NCBI RefSeq assembly: GCF_031157275.1
Contig: NZ_JAVIFW010000009.1
Span: forward strand, 62,001 to 126,000
DNA: 64,000 nucleotides
Direction of reading: 5' to 3'
Source: Streptomyces sp. LHD-70
GTDB lineage: Bacteria; Actinomycetota; Actinomycetes; Streptomycetales; Streptomycetaceae
Numbering within the stretch: position 1 is the first letter of the stretch; each line of letters begins with the position of its first letter. Shown in pieces: positions 1 to 6,803 of this stretch. A program made the translations under genes and the position numbers. Under the pieces are notes generated by a model that was given only the letters and a program-made list of their open reading frames with translations, had not been told where the DNA came from and searched no databases.

Positions 1-1
1 A

Positions 2-1015
2 CGCAGACGCCGCAGGACACTGCTGCCGCTGACCCTGGCCTTCGTCACGGCCGCCCTGGGCACGGCAGCCGCATCCGCCGCCCAGGGCGCCGCACCCTTC
101 CAGGAGTCCGCCCAGAAGTCCGACAAGGCGCCCGCAGAGCGGACCGGCCACAGCAAGCAGCGCCCGACCTGGGCCATCGCCCACCGCGTACTCACCACTG
201 AAGGCGTGACCGCGGCGCTCCGGGACGGCGCCAACGCTCTGGAGATCGACGCCACGGCCTGGAAGGAAGGCTGGTGGGCGGACCATGACGGCACCCTCAC
301 CAGCTATGGCGACACGATGGCCGCCATGTTCGACCAGGTGGCGAAGGAGCACCGGACGGGGCGTCACGTCTCGTTCGTCTGGCTGGACATGAAGAACCCC
401 GACTGGTGCGACAGCGGCGACCCGGAGCAGAAGCAGTGCTCCGCGGCCGCCCTGCGGGACCTGGCCCGCAGCAAGTTGGAGAGCCAGGGCATCCGGGTGC
501 TCTACGGCTTCTACGGGACCGAGGGCGGCAGCGGCTGGAAGGACGTGGCAGGCGACCTGAACAGCAAGGAAGGCGTCGCCTACAGCGGCGACTACGCGGA
601 CGTCCGCGCCGGATACGCGGAGCACGGGGCCGCCGTCGCGCAGAACCAGCGGGTGATGGACAACGGGTTGTTCAGCATGGCGCTGAAGTTCGCCGGCATC
701 CGCGACGAGCTGCGGGCCGGCGCAGCAGCCCGGGACCGCGGGGACCTCGCCCGGACGGTCGGCTGGACCGTGGGCCCCGGCGACCGGAAGCGCGCCGAGA
801 CCTTGCTCGACGACTCCGACACCGGCGCGGCCGTGGACGCGCTGATCTACGGCAACCGGATGTCCTGCTATCCCGACGGCGTCCGCGGCCCGAAGGGCTG
901 CGGCACGGACGCCGACGGCGTGCGGGAGTCACTCTCGTACATCAAGGACTACGTCAAGGCGCATCCGGACACGCGCCGCATGGCCAGGAGCGGGGACGTT
1001 CCGTTCGGCGGCTGA
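2..1015 (+). CDS. Secreted phospholipase D / sphingomyelinase D-like protein (5' end outside window)
   Basis: The reading frame is open from the first bases and has no start codon inside the window, so the gene is 5'-partial. The visible N-terminus has an arginine-rich stretch, a hydrophobic run and AxA-type sites, which is the tail of a signal peptide, so the enzyme is probably exported. Motifs of the GDPD-like TIM barrel of the SMase D/PLD family are in order: a catalytic His in AIAHR, acidic pair EID, a second His in DHDGT, and Asp in LDMKNPDW. It would cleave phospholipid head groups outside the cell. The C-terminal third has paired Cys residues (SCYPDG, KGCG). Convergent with tgmC. The family is fairly clear; the substrate is not. 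Confidence 0.75.
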   Translation, partial: RRRRRTLLPLTLAFVTAALGTAAASAAQGAAPFQESAQKSDKAPAERTGHSKQRPTWAIAHRVLTTEGVTAALRDGANALEIDATAWKEGWWADHDGTLTSYGDTMAAMFDQVAKEHRTGRHVSFVWLDMKNPDWCDSGDPEQKQCSAAALRDLARSKLESQGIRVLYGFYGTEGGSGWKDVAGDLNSKEGVAYSGDYADVRAGYAEHGAAVAQNQRVMDNGLFSMALKFAGIRDELRAGAAARDRGDLARTVGWTVGPGDRKRAETLLDDSDTGAAVDALIYGNRMSCYPDGVRGPKGCGTDADGVRESLSYIKDYVKAHPDTRRMARSGDVPFGG

Positions 1016-1107
1016 AACTTCTGGCTCTTCGGGGTTCGGAGGCAGCACCGGTGCTGGGCGACGGCCCTTTCGGTGGCCGCCCTCGACCACCGACGCCGGA
1101 GTCGCCC

Positions 1108-2337
1108 TCAGCCCACCGGGCCTGCCGGGAGCGCGCCGAGCGGCCGGTCGGGGGTGTCGAGCCAGACGGTGTTCTCGCCGCCGGTCACGGTCAGCCCGTA
1201 CCGCTCGACACCCGGCCGGCCGTCGGCGAGCCACCGCGAGGCGGTCTCCTCCAGCCGAGTCCACAGCCGCTGCGGCCCGCCCTCGTACGCGCGCGGTGCC
1301 TTGCCCGGTGGCGTCTCCAGGACCGCCCACGAGCCGTCGGGGTGCAGGAACCAGGGGCCCGACACCTCACCGGCGGCGAGTCCCACCCGTACCGCCCCGG
1401 GCAGGGCGATCTGTACGGACCACATCAGCCCGGTGCTCTCCAGGACGACGGGATCGACGCCGACGTCCACGGGCCGGGCGGAGTCCTTGCTTGCCAGGGC
1501 GGACCGCATCATCGGCCCGATGTCCGGCCGCGTCAGCTCGCGGGAGCGCATGAACGACACGTCGCCACCCAGGAATCGGCCCTCCGCCCTGCCGTTGCCG
1601 GTCTTGACGAGCCGGACGTATCCGTAGGCGTCCAGCCCACCGCCGAGCGACACAAGGATGACGCCACCTGTCTCGGCCTGCTCGACCCACTCCCCGGGCA
1701 CACCGCTCGGCGAGTACGTGGCGATGATCCCGCCGTACGGCGCCCCCGCAGGGCTGCCTTCGGCGGCGTCGCCGGTCAGGAGGGCCGGACGCTGCCCGAG
1801 GGACGCGAGGCGCTCGCCGACGAGGGCGGAGAGGCGCGGGTCGTGCTCGGTGCTCGTGACGCATGCGTCGCCGTACCGGACGCAGGCCAGTGCGGTAGAG
1901 TAGCCGGTGCCGCTGCCTGCCTCGTAGATCCGCTTGCCTGCGGGTACGTCGAAGTCCTCGAACATGCGGAGTACGACGCTCGGGGCGGTGGACGAGCTGG
2001 TGGGGACGCCGAGGACAGGTTCGCCGCCGTCCCCGGTCGCGGCGCCGGTCGTGGCGCCGTGGTCGAGCTGGCTCACCCACGTCCTGTCCTGGTAGACGAG
2101 GGACAGCCACTCCTCCTCACCACTGTCCCGGCTGACGCGCGTGTACCGGGTGATGCCGTCGGGGCCGGGCGCGTCGGTGAAGAACGACGGCAGGAACACC
2201 TCCCGGGGCACGGCCTCCACGGCTGCCCGCCAGTGCGGCGAGCGCACGGCTCCCTGCCGCTCCAACTCGTCTGCGAGACGGGCCCGCAGGCTGCGTGAGG
2301 TGTCCAGGTCTCCTGCGTACCGCTCGGTCTCAGTCAT
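1108..2337 (-). CDS. tgmC: PIMT-like methyltransferase of the graspetide cluster (TgmC type)
   Basis: A 409-residue protein related to protein L-isoaspartate O-methyltransferase. A SAM-binding glycine motif EAGSGTGYST lies near residues 139-148, preceded by the PIMT-style STAPSVV segment. It follows the ATP-grasp ligase with an 8-nt overlap, so translation is coupled. In related graspetides such PIMT homologues methylate an Asp side chain of the ligated peptide and drive aspartimide formation; that role here is inference from family and context. An upstream in-frame start would add 17 residues, but the ATG at 2337 gives the usual N-terminus. The long C-terminal part (about residues 230-409) is beyond the core methyltransferase fold. 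Confidence 0.85.
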   Translation of the reverse strand: MTETERYAGDLDTSRSLRARLADELERQGAVRSPHWRAAVEAVPREVFLPSFFTDAPGPDGITRYTRVSRDSGEEEWLSLVYQDRTWVSQLDHGATTGAATGDGGEPVLGVPTSSSTAPSVVLRMFEDFDVPAGKRIYEAGSGTGYSTALACVRYGDACVTSTEHDPRLSALVGERLASLGQRPALLTGDAAEGSPAGAPYGGIIATYSPSGVPGEWVEQAETGGVILVSLGGGLDAYGYVRLVKTGNGRAEGRFLGGDVSFMRSRELTRPDIGPMMRSALASKDSARPVDVGVDPVVLESTGLMWSVQIALPGAVRVGLAAGEVSGPWFLHPDGSWAVLETPPGKAPRAYEGGPQRLWTRLEETASRWLADGRPGVERYGLTVTGGENTVWLDTPDRPLGALPAGPVG

Positions 2338-3286
2338 GTGTCCTGCCCTTCTCCAGAAGGTCGGCGATGGCGTACGAGATCGGCACACCGGTCCTGTGCT
2401 CGATCCACGACCACTGCCCGTTGGGGTTCACCTCCAGGAACCGCCACCGCCCCGACGGCGTCACGATGAAGTCGAACGCTCCGAAGACAAGGCCGAAGTG
2501 CCGCATGAACGCGGTGACAGCGTGCCGTACGCCGTCGGGCACGGTGGTCGGTTCGTACGAGAGGCTGTCGTAGTCCGTGCGCCAGTCGAGCCGGGTCTGT
2601 TCGGAGTCGGCGTGGATCTCCACGGCGAAGAACCGGCCGCCGACCACGGTCAGCCGTACTTCGTGCGCCTTGTCGATCCACTCCTGGAACAGGTGGGCGC
2701 ACAGCCGCACGGAGTCATCGAGCTCGGCGGGGTCCACGATCACGGTGTCCACCGGGGCGCCGAGGCTCTTGGTGATGACCGGGCCGCAGATGCGCGTGGC
2801 AAACTCGCGTGCTGCATAAGGGTCGTTGGTGATGATGCTGCGCGGTGGTTCGAGTCCGAGGCGCCGGGCGACCGCGAGCTGCCACGGCTTGTGGTTCGCG
2901 TCCAGGTCCCGCGCGGGGTGGTTGATCCACAGGCACGGCAGTGCGACGGCCACCCCGACGAAGCCCGCCCGTGACTGGGCGGCGGCGAAGCGCCGCTCAG
3001 CCTCGGACATGCTGTCGGGCAACCGGAACTCTTCGGGCCTGCGGAAGTACACCGACCGCACGGCAGCGAGGTCGAGGGTTCGGTGCCCGTTGTCGAGCAC
3101 TCCGCCCCAGCGTTGCTCCCCGAGCGTCGCCGTCAGCGTGAGTTCCAGGGGGAACTCGGCGGTGTCGCACCGGAACACCGGGACGTTCCGGTGGTTCAGC
3201 CGGTCGACGACCAGGTCCGCGGTGGAGTCGAGCTGGTTGGTCAGCACCAGCACCACCCCTGTGCGTGGTCCGTGAGCTTCCGTCAC
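2330..3286 (-). CDS. tgmB: ATP-grasp ribosomal peptide maturase (graspetide ligase, TgmB type)
   Basis: A 318-residue ATP-grasp enzyme of the RiPP maturase group. It should bind the precursor leader and use ATP to join acidic side chains to Ser/Thr hydroxyls (omega-ester) or Lys. The N-terminal domain has the VLVLTNQLDSTAD start, then FRRPEEFRLP; the ATP-grasp half has ITKSLGAPVDT, the FQEWIDKAHEVRL segment and the metal-binding FLEVNPNGQW near the C-terminus. The start is GTG with an AGGAG ribosome site 8 nt upstream that overlaps the tgmA stop, so it is coupled to the precursor gene. Family assignment is strong; the linkage pattern cannot be read from sequence. Confidence 0.92.
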   Translation of the reverse strand: MTEAHGPRTGVVLVLTNQLDSTADLVVDRLNHRNVPVFRCDTAEFPLELTLTATLGEQRWGGVLDNGHRTLDLAAVRSVYFRRPEEFRLPDSMSEAERRFAAAQSRAGFVGVAVALPCLWINHPARDLDANHKPWQLAVARRLGLEPPRSIITNDPYAAREFATRICGPVITKSLGAPVDTVIVDPAELDDSVRLCAHLFQEWIDKAHEVRLTVVGGRFFAVEIHADSEQTRLDWRTDYDSLSYEPTTVPDGVRHAVTAFMRHFGLVFGAFDFIVTPSGRWRFLEVNPNGQWSWIEHRTGVPISYAIADLLEKGRTHD

Positions 3287-3297
3287 CTCGGGTTCTC

Positions 3298-3579
3298 CTA
3301 GTAGAAGTCGGTGCCTTCGTCGTTACGGCTGTCGGAGTTCGTGTTGCTGCTGGTCTCTCCGGCGGCGGTCATCGCCCACGGGTTGCCCTCGCGGGTGAGG
3401 GCGATCTGCAGGTGGTTGTCGTACGTGACGCCGGTGGTGTCGGCGGGGGTGCTGGTCTGCCGGGCGGCGAACCGCATGGCGAACGGCTGGGTGGGTTCAG
3501 CGGGTTCGGTGGGTTCGGTGGGTTCGGTGGGTTCGGTGGGTTCGGTGGGTTCGGTGGGTTCGATGCTGGTGACGCTCAA
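3298..3579 (-). CDS. tgmA: Graspetide precursor peptide with PFAMRF leader motif
   Basis: A 93-residue precursor. Residues 7-30 are eight EPx triplets (six EPT, one EPA, one EPT). Residues 32-37 are PFAMRF, the leader motif recognised by this class of ATP-grasp ligase. The C-terminal tail from about residue 75 is rich in Thr/Ser and Asp/Glu (ETSSNTNSDSRNDEGTDFY), which suits a core with hydroxyl donors and acidic acceptors. The start codon is TTG: AAGGAG lies 9 nt upstream and no ATG or GTG fits. It lies 31 bp after the preceding small gene, so it is probably in the same operon. Which residues are cross-linked is unknown. Confidence 0.88.
   Translation of the reverse strand: MSVTSIEPTEPTEPTEPTEPTEPTEPAEPTQPFAMRFAARQTSTPADTTGVTYDNHLQIALTREGNPWAMTAAGETSSNTNSDSRNDEGTDFY
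3490..3561. repeat. 9-bp tandem repeat coding EPT triplets in tgmA
   Basis: Eight 9-bp units, read as GGTTCGGTG on the + strand, code the Glu-Pro-Thr triplets at the start of the precursor. Six units are identical, so the array is probably prone to slippage in whole codon triplets. Confidence 0.95.
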
Positions 3580-3610
3580 GGTGGCTGGCTCCTTCTGGTC
3601 TGGCCCGCTG

Positions 3611-3940
3611 TTACGCAGCGGCGCGGGCGGGGGTCGATGGGCTGACGAGGCTGGCCAGGGGTTCCGCTGCGGGGTGGTCGTAGTCCACGCCGATCTCCGC
3701 GAACGCGGCGGCCCACACGCGTTCGCGCTGCGGCGTGGGCAGCGCGAGGGTCTGCGGGTCCCGGAAGATCGCCCGTACGTCGGCGGCGGAGGGGGAGGTC
3801 CAGGGCCGGCCCCACGGGGATACGGGTTCGGGTTCGGGTACGGCGGCCCGCTGCGCGACGAGGTGTTTCGCGCTGTGCCGTCCGGGACGGCGTCGTGTCC
3901 AGGGGACCCTGGATAGGGCGCGGGCTAAGAGGGTGCGCAT
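3611..3940 (-). CDS. Hypothetical protein encoded next to the graspetide precursor
   Basis: A 109-residue protein of no family I recognise. The N-terminus (MRTLLARALSRVPWTRRRPG) is basic and weakly amphipathic; the middle has SAADVRAIFRDPQTLALPTP and the C-terminus is Ala/Pro rich. The start at 3940 is chosen because GGAG lies 6 nt upstream; a longer in-frame version from 3997 lacks this. Its start overlaps the end of the preceding small gene by 16 bp and it lies 31 bp before tgmA, so it belongs to the graspetide operon. It could be a partner or immunity/export factor, but nothing in the sequence shows this. Confidence 0.6.
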   Translation of the reverse strand: MRTLLARALSRVPWTRRRPGRHSAKHLVAQRAAVPEPEPVSPWGRPWTSPSAADVRAIFRDPQTLALPTPQRERVWAAAFAEIGVDYDHPAAEPLASLVSPSTPARAAA

Positions 3941-4146
3941 GGAGCGCTCCCCGCGCGCAGAGCAGCGGCAAGGGCCCGCGCCGTGGCGACGTTGCAACGC
4001 CCCAACTCGACCAGTGCGTACGGGCGTTGGTGGCTGTACGCGACCAGGTCGACGCCGAGGGACGGCAGGGTGACACCGGCGGCGGCGAGAGCCGCACCCA
4101 ACTCGACCCGAGCCGCCTCAGCCTCCTTGAGCGCATCGACAGTCAC
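3925..4146 (-). CDS. Small conserved protein, paralogue of the product at 37998-38204
   Basis: A 73-residue protein with GTG start, overlapping the stop of the preceding gene as GTGA. It shares an obvious pattern with the product at 37998-38204: an EAAR-x-EL-x-AALA-x-AG-x-TLPSLG segment and then LVELGRCN. It is predicted to be mostly helical with no catalytic motif. The paired arrangement with a partner gene ending ANARSRGE-x-L is repeated at both loci. Its function is unknown; small soluble regulatory or adaptor proteins are possible. The coding call rests on the paralogue, the coupled start and the operon position. Confidence 0.7.
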   Translation of the reverse strand: MTVDALKEAEAARVELGAALAAAGVTLPSLGVDLVAYSHQRPYALVELGRCNVATARALAAALRAGSAPCAPS

Positions 4147-4376
4147 AGCAACTCCCCTCGGGAGCGGGCGTTGGCCCGGGCGGTCGCGATACGCAGGCGC
4201 TGCGCGGCGGTGGCCGGGCGGTCGCCCCCGGGGGCGACCTCCGGGACCGCCGCCAGCGGCGCGTCCGCCTCCCGGTCCATCGCCTGTTCACCGGTCTGCT
4301 CGTTCGCCATCTCCGGCTGCGGCGCAGTCGCGCCGAACACCAAAGCGGTCGAGAGGTCGACCCTGAAGGACGGCAT
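4143..4376 (-). CDS. Small conserved protein, first gene of the graspetide operon
   Basis: A 77-residue protein with ATG start and GGGGAG 6 nt upstream. The N-terminus (FRVDLSTALVFGATAPQPEMAN, then a TGEQAMDRE segment) resembles short conserved proteins I associate with Streptomyces integrative elements of the pSAM2 type; that link is from memory and should be checked. The C-terminus ends ARANARSRGELL, matching the end of the product at 38201-38434 (ARANARSRGEVL). The protein may therefore be a hybrid of two small families. It is the promoter-proximal gene, directly downstream of the two GntR-type operators. Confidence 0.65.
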   Translation of the reverse strand: MPSFRVDLSTALVFGATAPQPEMANEQTGEQAMDREADAPLAAVPEVAPGGDRPATAAQRLRIATARANARSRGELL

Positions 4377-4412
4377 GAAGTGCTCCCCATGGAGGCGGCA
4401 ACGGGAGTGGAC

Positions 4413-4434
4413 TCAACCTCCCTAGGGAGGTTGA
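4413..4434 (-). promoter_or_regulatory. GntR-type operator O1 in the graspetide promoter
   Basis: A perfect 22-bp palindrome, half-site TCAACCTCCCT followed by its reverse complement. It lies 36 bp before the first small gene of the graspetide operon and 15 bp from a second copy of its core. On the minus strand it would sit around the start of transcription of that operon. Confidence 0.85.
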
Positions 4435-4442
4435 AAACAAAA

Positions 4443-4454
4443 CTCCCTAGGGAG
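4443..4454 (-). promoter_or_regulatory. GntR-type operator O2 overlapping a -35-like element
   Basis: A perfect 12-bp palindrome CTCCCTAGGGAG, extended on one side to match O1. Read on the minus strand it begins inside TTGACC, a good -35 hexamer, so binding here would block the promoter of the small genes and the graspetide genes. The centres of O1 and O2 are 25 bp apart. Confidence 0.8.
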
Positions 4455-4506
4455 GTCAACCACCCCTGCGGGCCTGCCGCGCCGGCGGAGCCCTTCAGGC
4501 CAGCAA

Positions 4507-4530
4507 AAAGGCCCACCGAAGTGGGCCTTT
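4507..4530 (-). terminator. Rho-independent terminator after the GntR gene
   Basis: A 10-bp stem AAAGGCCCAC / GTGGGCCTTT with loop CGAA, followed on both sides by T- or A-rich sequence. It lies 30 bp beyond the GntR stop codon and upstream of the graspetide promoter, so it should insulate the two transcripts. Confidence 0.85.
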
Positions 4531-4560
4531 CTCCTTGTTCAGTTACTTTTTGACGATTCG

Positions 4561-5298
4561 TCAATCGCCGAAGGTGTAACGCAGGGCGTAAGCACCGGCA
4601 TCGAGCAGCATCCGGTTGACCTCTACTGCGCGCCCTTCGGCCGTGTACGCCGTTCGATAGATCTCGATCACTGGCGTACCCGGCAGAACAGCCAGAGCCG
4701 ACGACTCCTCAGAGCTGGGCATGCGCGCTCGCAGATCCTCACCGAAGCGGACCGGCTCGACGCCGAGTTCCGCGAGGCGCTGGTAGATGCCGCCCTGTCC
4801 GGGGTCAGGCTGGGCGATGCGCGTATTCCGCACCAGGTCGGCAGGCAAGTACGAAACTGCCCGCTGCACCGGCTCGTCGTCCACCAGGTATCGGCGACTC
4901 CGCACGATGACGCGTGCGCCTTCGTCGACCTGAAGGAGGCGGGCCACCCAGCGGGGGGCGTCCTCTTCGCAGACCTCAAGATCCGCTACAGACATCGGGC
5001 GCGCTCCGACGTCGGTCGACCAAATCGACCGGCCGTCGTCGCGCCGCGCACGCGAAAGACGCTTGGTCGCGTCCCGGAGGAGCGGCTTGAACTCCCGGAC
5101 GTAAGTGCCGGAGCCGGGGCGCGAGACCGCCATCCCTTCCGCTACCAGCAGCTTCAGTGCTCCACTCGCCGTCATCTTGGCTACGCCGTAATCCCTGACG
5201 AGCGCGGGTTCCCCGGGGAGGCGGACGCCAGGCCCGAACTCACCATCGTCGATCCGTGCCCGCAGGTCGTCGGCGATCTGCCGCGCCGTTTCGGGCAT
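4561..5298 (-). CDS. GntR/HutC-family transcriptional repressor
   Basis: A 245-residue regulator. Residues 1-70 form the GntR winged helix (IADDLRARIDDGEFGPGVRL, then ALVRDYGVAKMTASGALKLL and RPGSGTYV). Residues about 85-240 form a UTRA ligand-binding domain with the typical arginine-rich RRYLVDDEPVQRAVSYLP and PVIEIYRTAYTAEGRAVE segments. It resembles the KorSA-like regulators of Streptomyces integrative elements. The ATG has GGAGG 7 nt upstream. A CCCTAGGG site lies just before its ribosome site, and two stronger sites lie before the graspetide operon. It therefore probably represses both itself and that operon. The ligand is unknown. Confidence 0.9.
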   Translation of the reverse strand: MPETARQIADDLRARIDDGEFGPGVRLPGEPALVRDYGVAKMTASGALKLLVAEGMAVSRPGSGTYVREFKPLLRDATKRLSRARRDDGRSIWSTDVGARPMSVADLEVCEEDAPRWVARLLQVDEGARVIVRSRRYLVDDEPVQRAVSYLPADLVRNTRIAQPDPGQGGIYQRLAELGVEPVRFGEDLRARMPSSEESSALAVLPGTPVIEIYRTAYTAEGRAVEVNRMLLDAGAYALRYTFGD

Positions 5299-5314
5299 CG
5301 ATCAGCCTCCAGGT

Positions 5315-5328
5315 CCCTAGGGTGGTTC
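5315..5328 (-). promoter_or_regulatory. GntR-type operator O3 in the repressor's own leader
   Basis: CCCTAGGGTGGTT, matching O1 at 12 of 13 positions on one side but with an imperfect second half. It is placed between the promoter region and the GGAGG site of the GntR gene, which suggests autoregulation with weaker binding. Confidence 0.6.
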
Positions 5329-5461
5329 CACCGTACCGGCGACTACCGACAGCCGCGAAGGCAGGAGTGCGGCAATTCGCTGGGTGCGTGCACCCTTACA
5401 TTCAGTGCCTACCCACGGGCAGGTCCAGGTGCTGGACATCGGCGAAGCGAGAAGGGCAGCA

Positions 5462-6130
5462 ATGATCTCGACACAGGCATGGGCCGACGCACGACGCCTG
5501 TGGGACCACCACCAGATGGGCCTCCCCCTGAGGCCGTGCTCGGTGGCGATCGGCCTGGGCAGTCACGACCTAGGCGTGGCCGACACGGCGGTGGACCTGT
5601 ACGAGCGCGGCCTGGCCCCCCTGCTTGTGTTCACCGGAGCCACGAGCCCCACGACGCGCGAGCGCATGCCCCGAGGCGAAGCCGTCCACTACCGCGAGCG
5701 AGCCCTTGAACGCGGCGTACCCAGCTCGGCCGTCCTCGTGGAGCCCAACGCCCGCAACACCGGCCAGAACATCGAGTTCTCCAAGAAGGTCCTCGAAGAG
5801 GCGGGCGTGCACCCGACCTCCGTGCTGCTGATCAGCAAGCCGTACGAGGAGCGCCGCGCGTACGCCACGGCCCGCAAGCTGTGGCCCGAGGTCGAGTTCG
5901 TCAGCGCGTCCACCCTGATGACGCTCGATGAGTACGTGGACTCCATCCAGGACGCCCGACTGGTGATCGACATGCTCGTGGGCGCCCTTCAGCGACTCCT
6001 GATCTACCCGGAACAGGGCTTCATGATCAGCCTGCCCGTGCCGGACGACGTCCGGGAAGCGTACGACCGGCTGTGCCGCGAAGGGTTCACCAGCCGCCTC
6101 ATGACCAGCGAGCCGTCAGCTTTCGGATGA
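5462..6130 (+). CDS. YdcF/ElyC/SanA-like (DUF218) protein
   Basis: A 222-residue protein with the DUF218 pattern: an early hydrophobic strand ending in LGSHDL, then ERGLAPLLVFTGATSP, a central EPNARNTGQNIEFS, and RRAYATARKLWPEVEF. The acidic EP-x-A-x-NT segment and the Gly-rich first loop are conserved in the family. No signal peptide or membrane segment is seen, so it is a cytosolic member rather than an envelope protein. The ATG at 5462 is preferred over an upstream in-frame start because a GAAGGG-type site precedes it. Members bind nucleotide-like ligands, but the reaction is not settled. Confidence 0.8.
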   Translation: MISTQAWADARRLWDHHQMGLPLRPCSVAIGLGSHDLGVADTAVDLYERGLAPLLVFTGATSPTTRERMPRGEAVHYRERALERGVPSSAVLVEPNARNTGQNIEFSKKVLEEAGVHPTSVLLISKPYEERRAYATARKLWPEVEFVSASTLMTLDEYVDSIQDARLVIDMLVGALQRLLIYPEQGFMISLPVPDDVREAYDRLCREGFTSRLMTSEPSAFG

Positions 6131-6209
6131 GCCGACCGCAATGGACAGGCTGACGCTGAAGAGGGCATGACGGCGATGCGAGTACGGTCGGCCCCCTGGT
6201 CGACCCGGC

Positions 6210-6734
6210 TCAGGCACCGGCAGTCCGCCAGACCTGCACCAGGCAGAACTGGTCTCGTCCATCCAGGTCAGCCGCACCGGCACCAAGCTGGTCGAGCACG
6301 CCGTCACGCCCCTCCAGAGGCGACGTGAAGGGGCCCCTGTCCGGGTTGAACACCCACTGCCAGCGCATCCGGTACGTGCCTGCCGACGGCAGCACCAGCG
6401 GGAGCTCCGCCATCTCCCCGCCGTCGACCGTCTGCAGGCAGAGCTCGCCTTCGGGAAGGTCCACCTCGACCTCCTCCCGACCCGCCCACGTGCCGGGCGG
6501 CAGCGGCGGCTCAGTAGTCCACGACTCCAGACGTATCGCCACCGTGATCACCTGCGAAGGCGCCTGCAGGTACACCAGTCCCGGCCCCGGAAGCAGCCAC
6601 TTCGTTCTGTCCGCGTCGTCGTGGAACGTCTCCGCGCCCATGGTCGTGTCGTGCAGTCCGAGCAGCCGGTAGCTCGGCGAAGCCGTCGTCTCGCAGGAGT
6701 CCAGCAACGTACGCATCCATGCCTCCCAGCACAT
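6210..6734 (-). CDS. Hypothetical protein, beta-rich
   Basis: A protein of up to 174 residues of no family I recognise. It contains alternating hydrophobic strands (LVYLQAPSQVITVAIRLESW, TYRMRWQWVFNPD) and no signal peptide, transmembrane segment or catalytic motif. A second in-frame ATG at 6716 would give 168 residues. It stands alone: the YdcF-like gene converges from the left and a strong terminator hairpin lies just upstream. Codon use fits the genome, so it is likely a real gene. Confidence 0.6.
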   Translation of the reverse strand: MCWEAWMRTLLDSCETTASPSYRLLGLHDTTMGAETFHDDADRTKWLLPGPGLVYLQAPSQVITVAIRLESWTTEPPLPPGTWAGREEVEVDLPEGELCLQTVDGGEMAELPLVLPSAGTYRMRWQWVFNPDRGPFTSPLEGRDGVLDQLGAGAADLDGRDQFCLVQVWRTAGA

Positions 6735-6737
6735 CAG

Positions 6738-6776
6738 CGGCCCCGCCGCACCCTCAGTCAGGGTGCGGCGGGGCCG
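6738..6776 (-). terminator. Strong hairpin terminator after the permease gene
   Basis: A 17-bp near-perfect stem (CGGCCCCGCCGCACCCT paired with its complement) around loop CAGTCA, 27 bp beyond the permease stop codon on the minus strand. Confidence 0.8.
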
Positions 6777-6803
6777 AGCGCTTTCCGGTGGTGGCCCGAG
6801 TGC

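Noticed and set aside
406..2298. A 630-codon open frame on the plus strand across the phospholipase end and tgmC
   Set aside because: Arg/Pro/Gly-rich translation, antisense to a well-supported methyltransferase; a GC-bias shadow.
3490..3561. CRISPR-like array at the 9-bp repeats
   Set aside because: The units are 9 bp with no spacers and code in-frame EPT residues.
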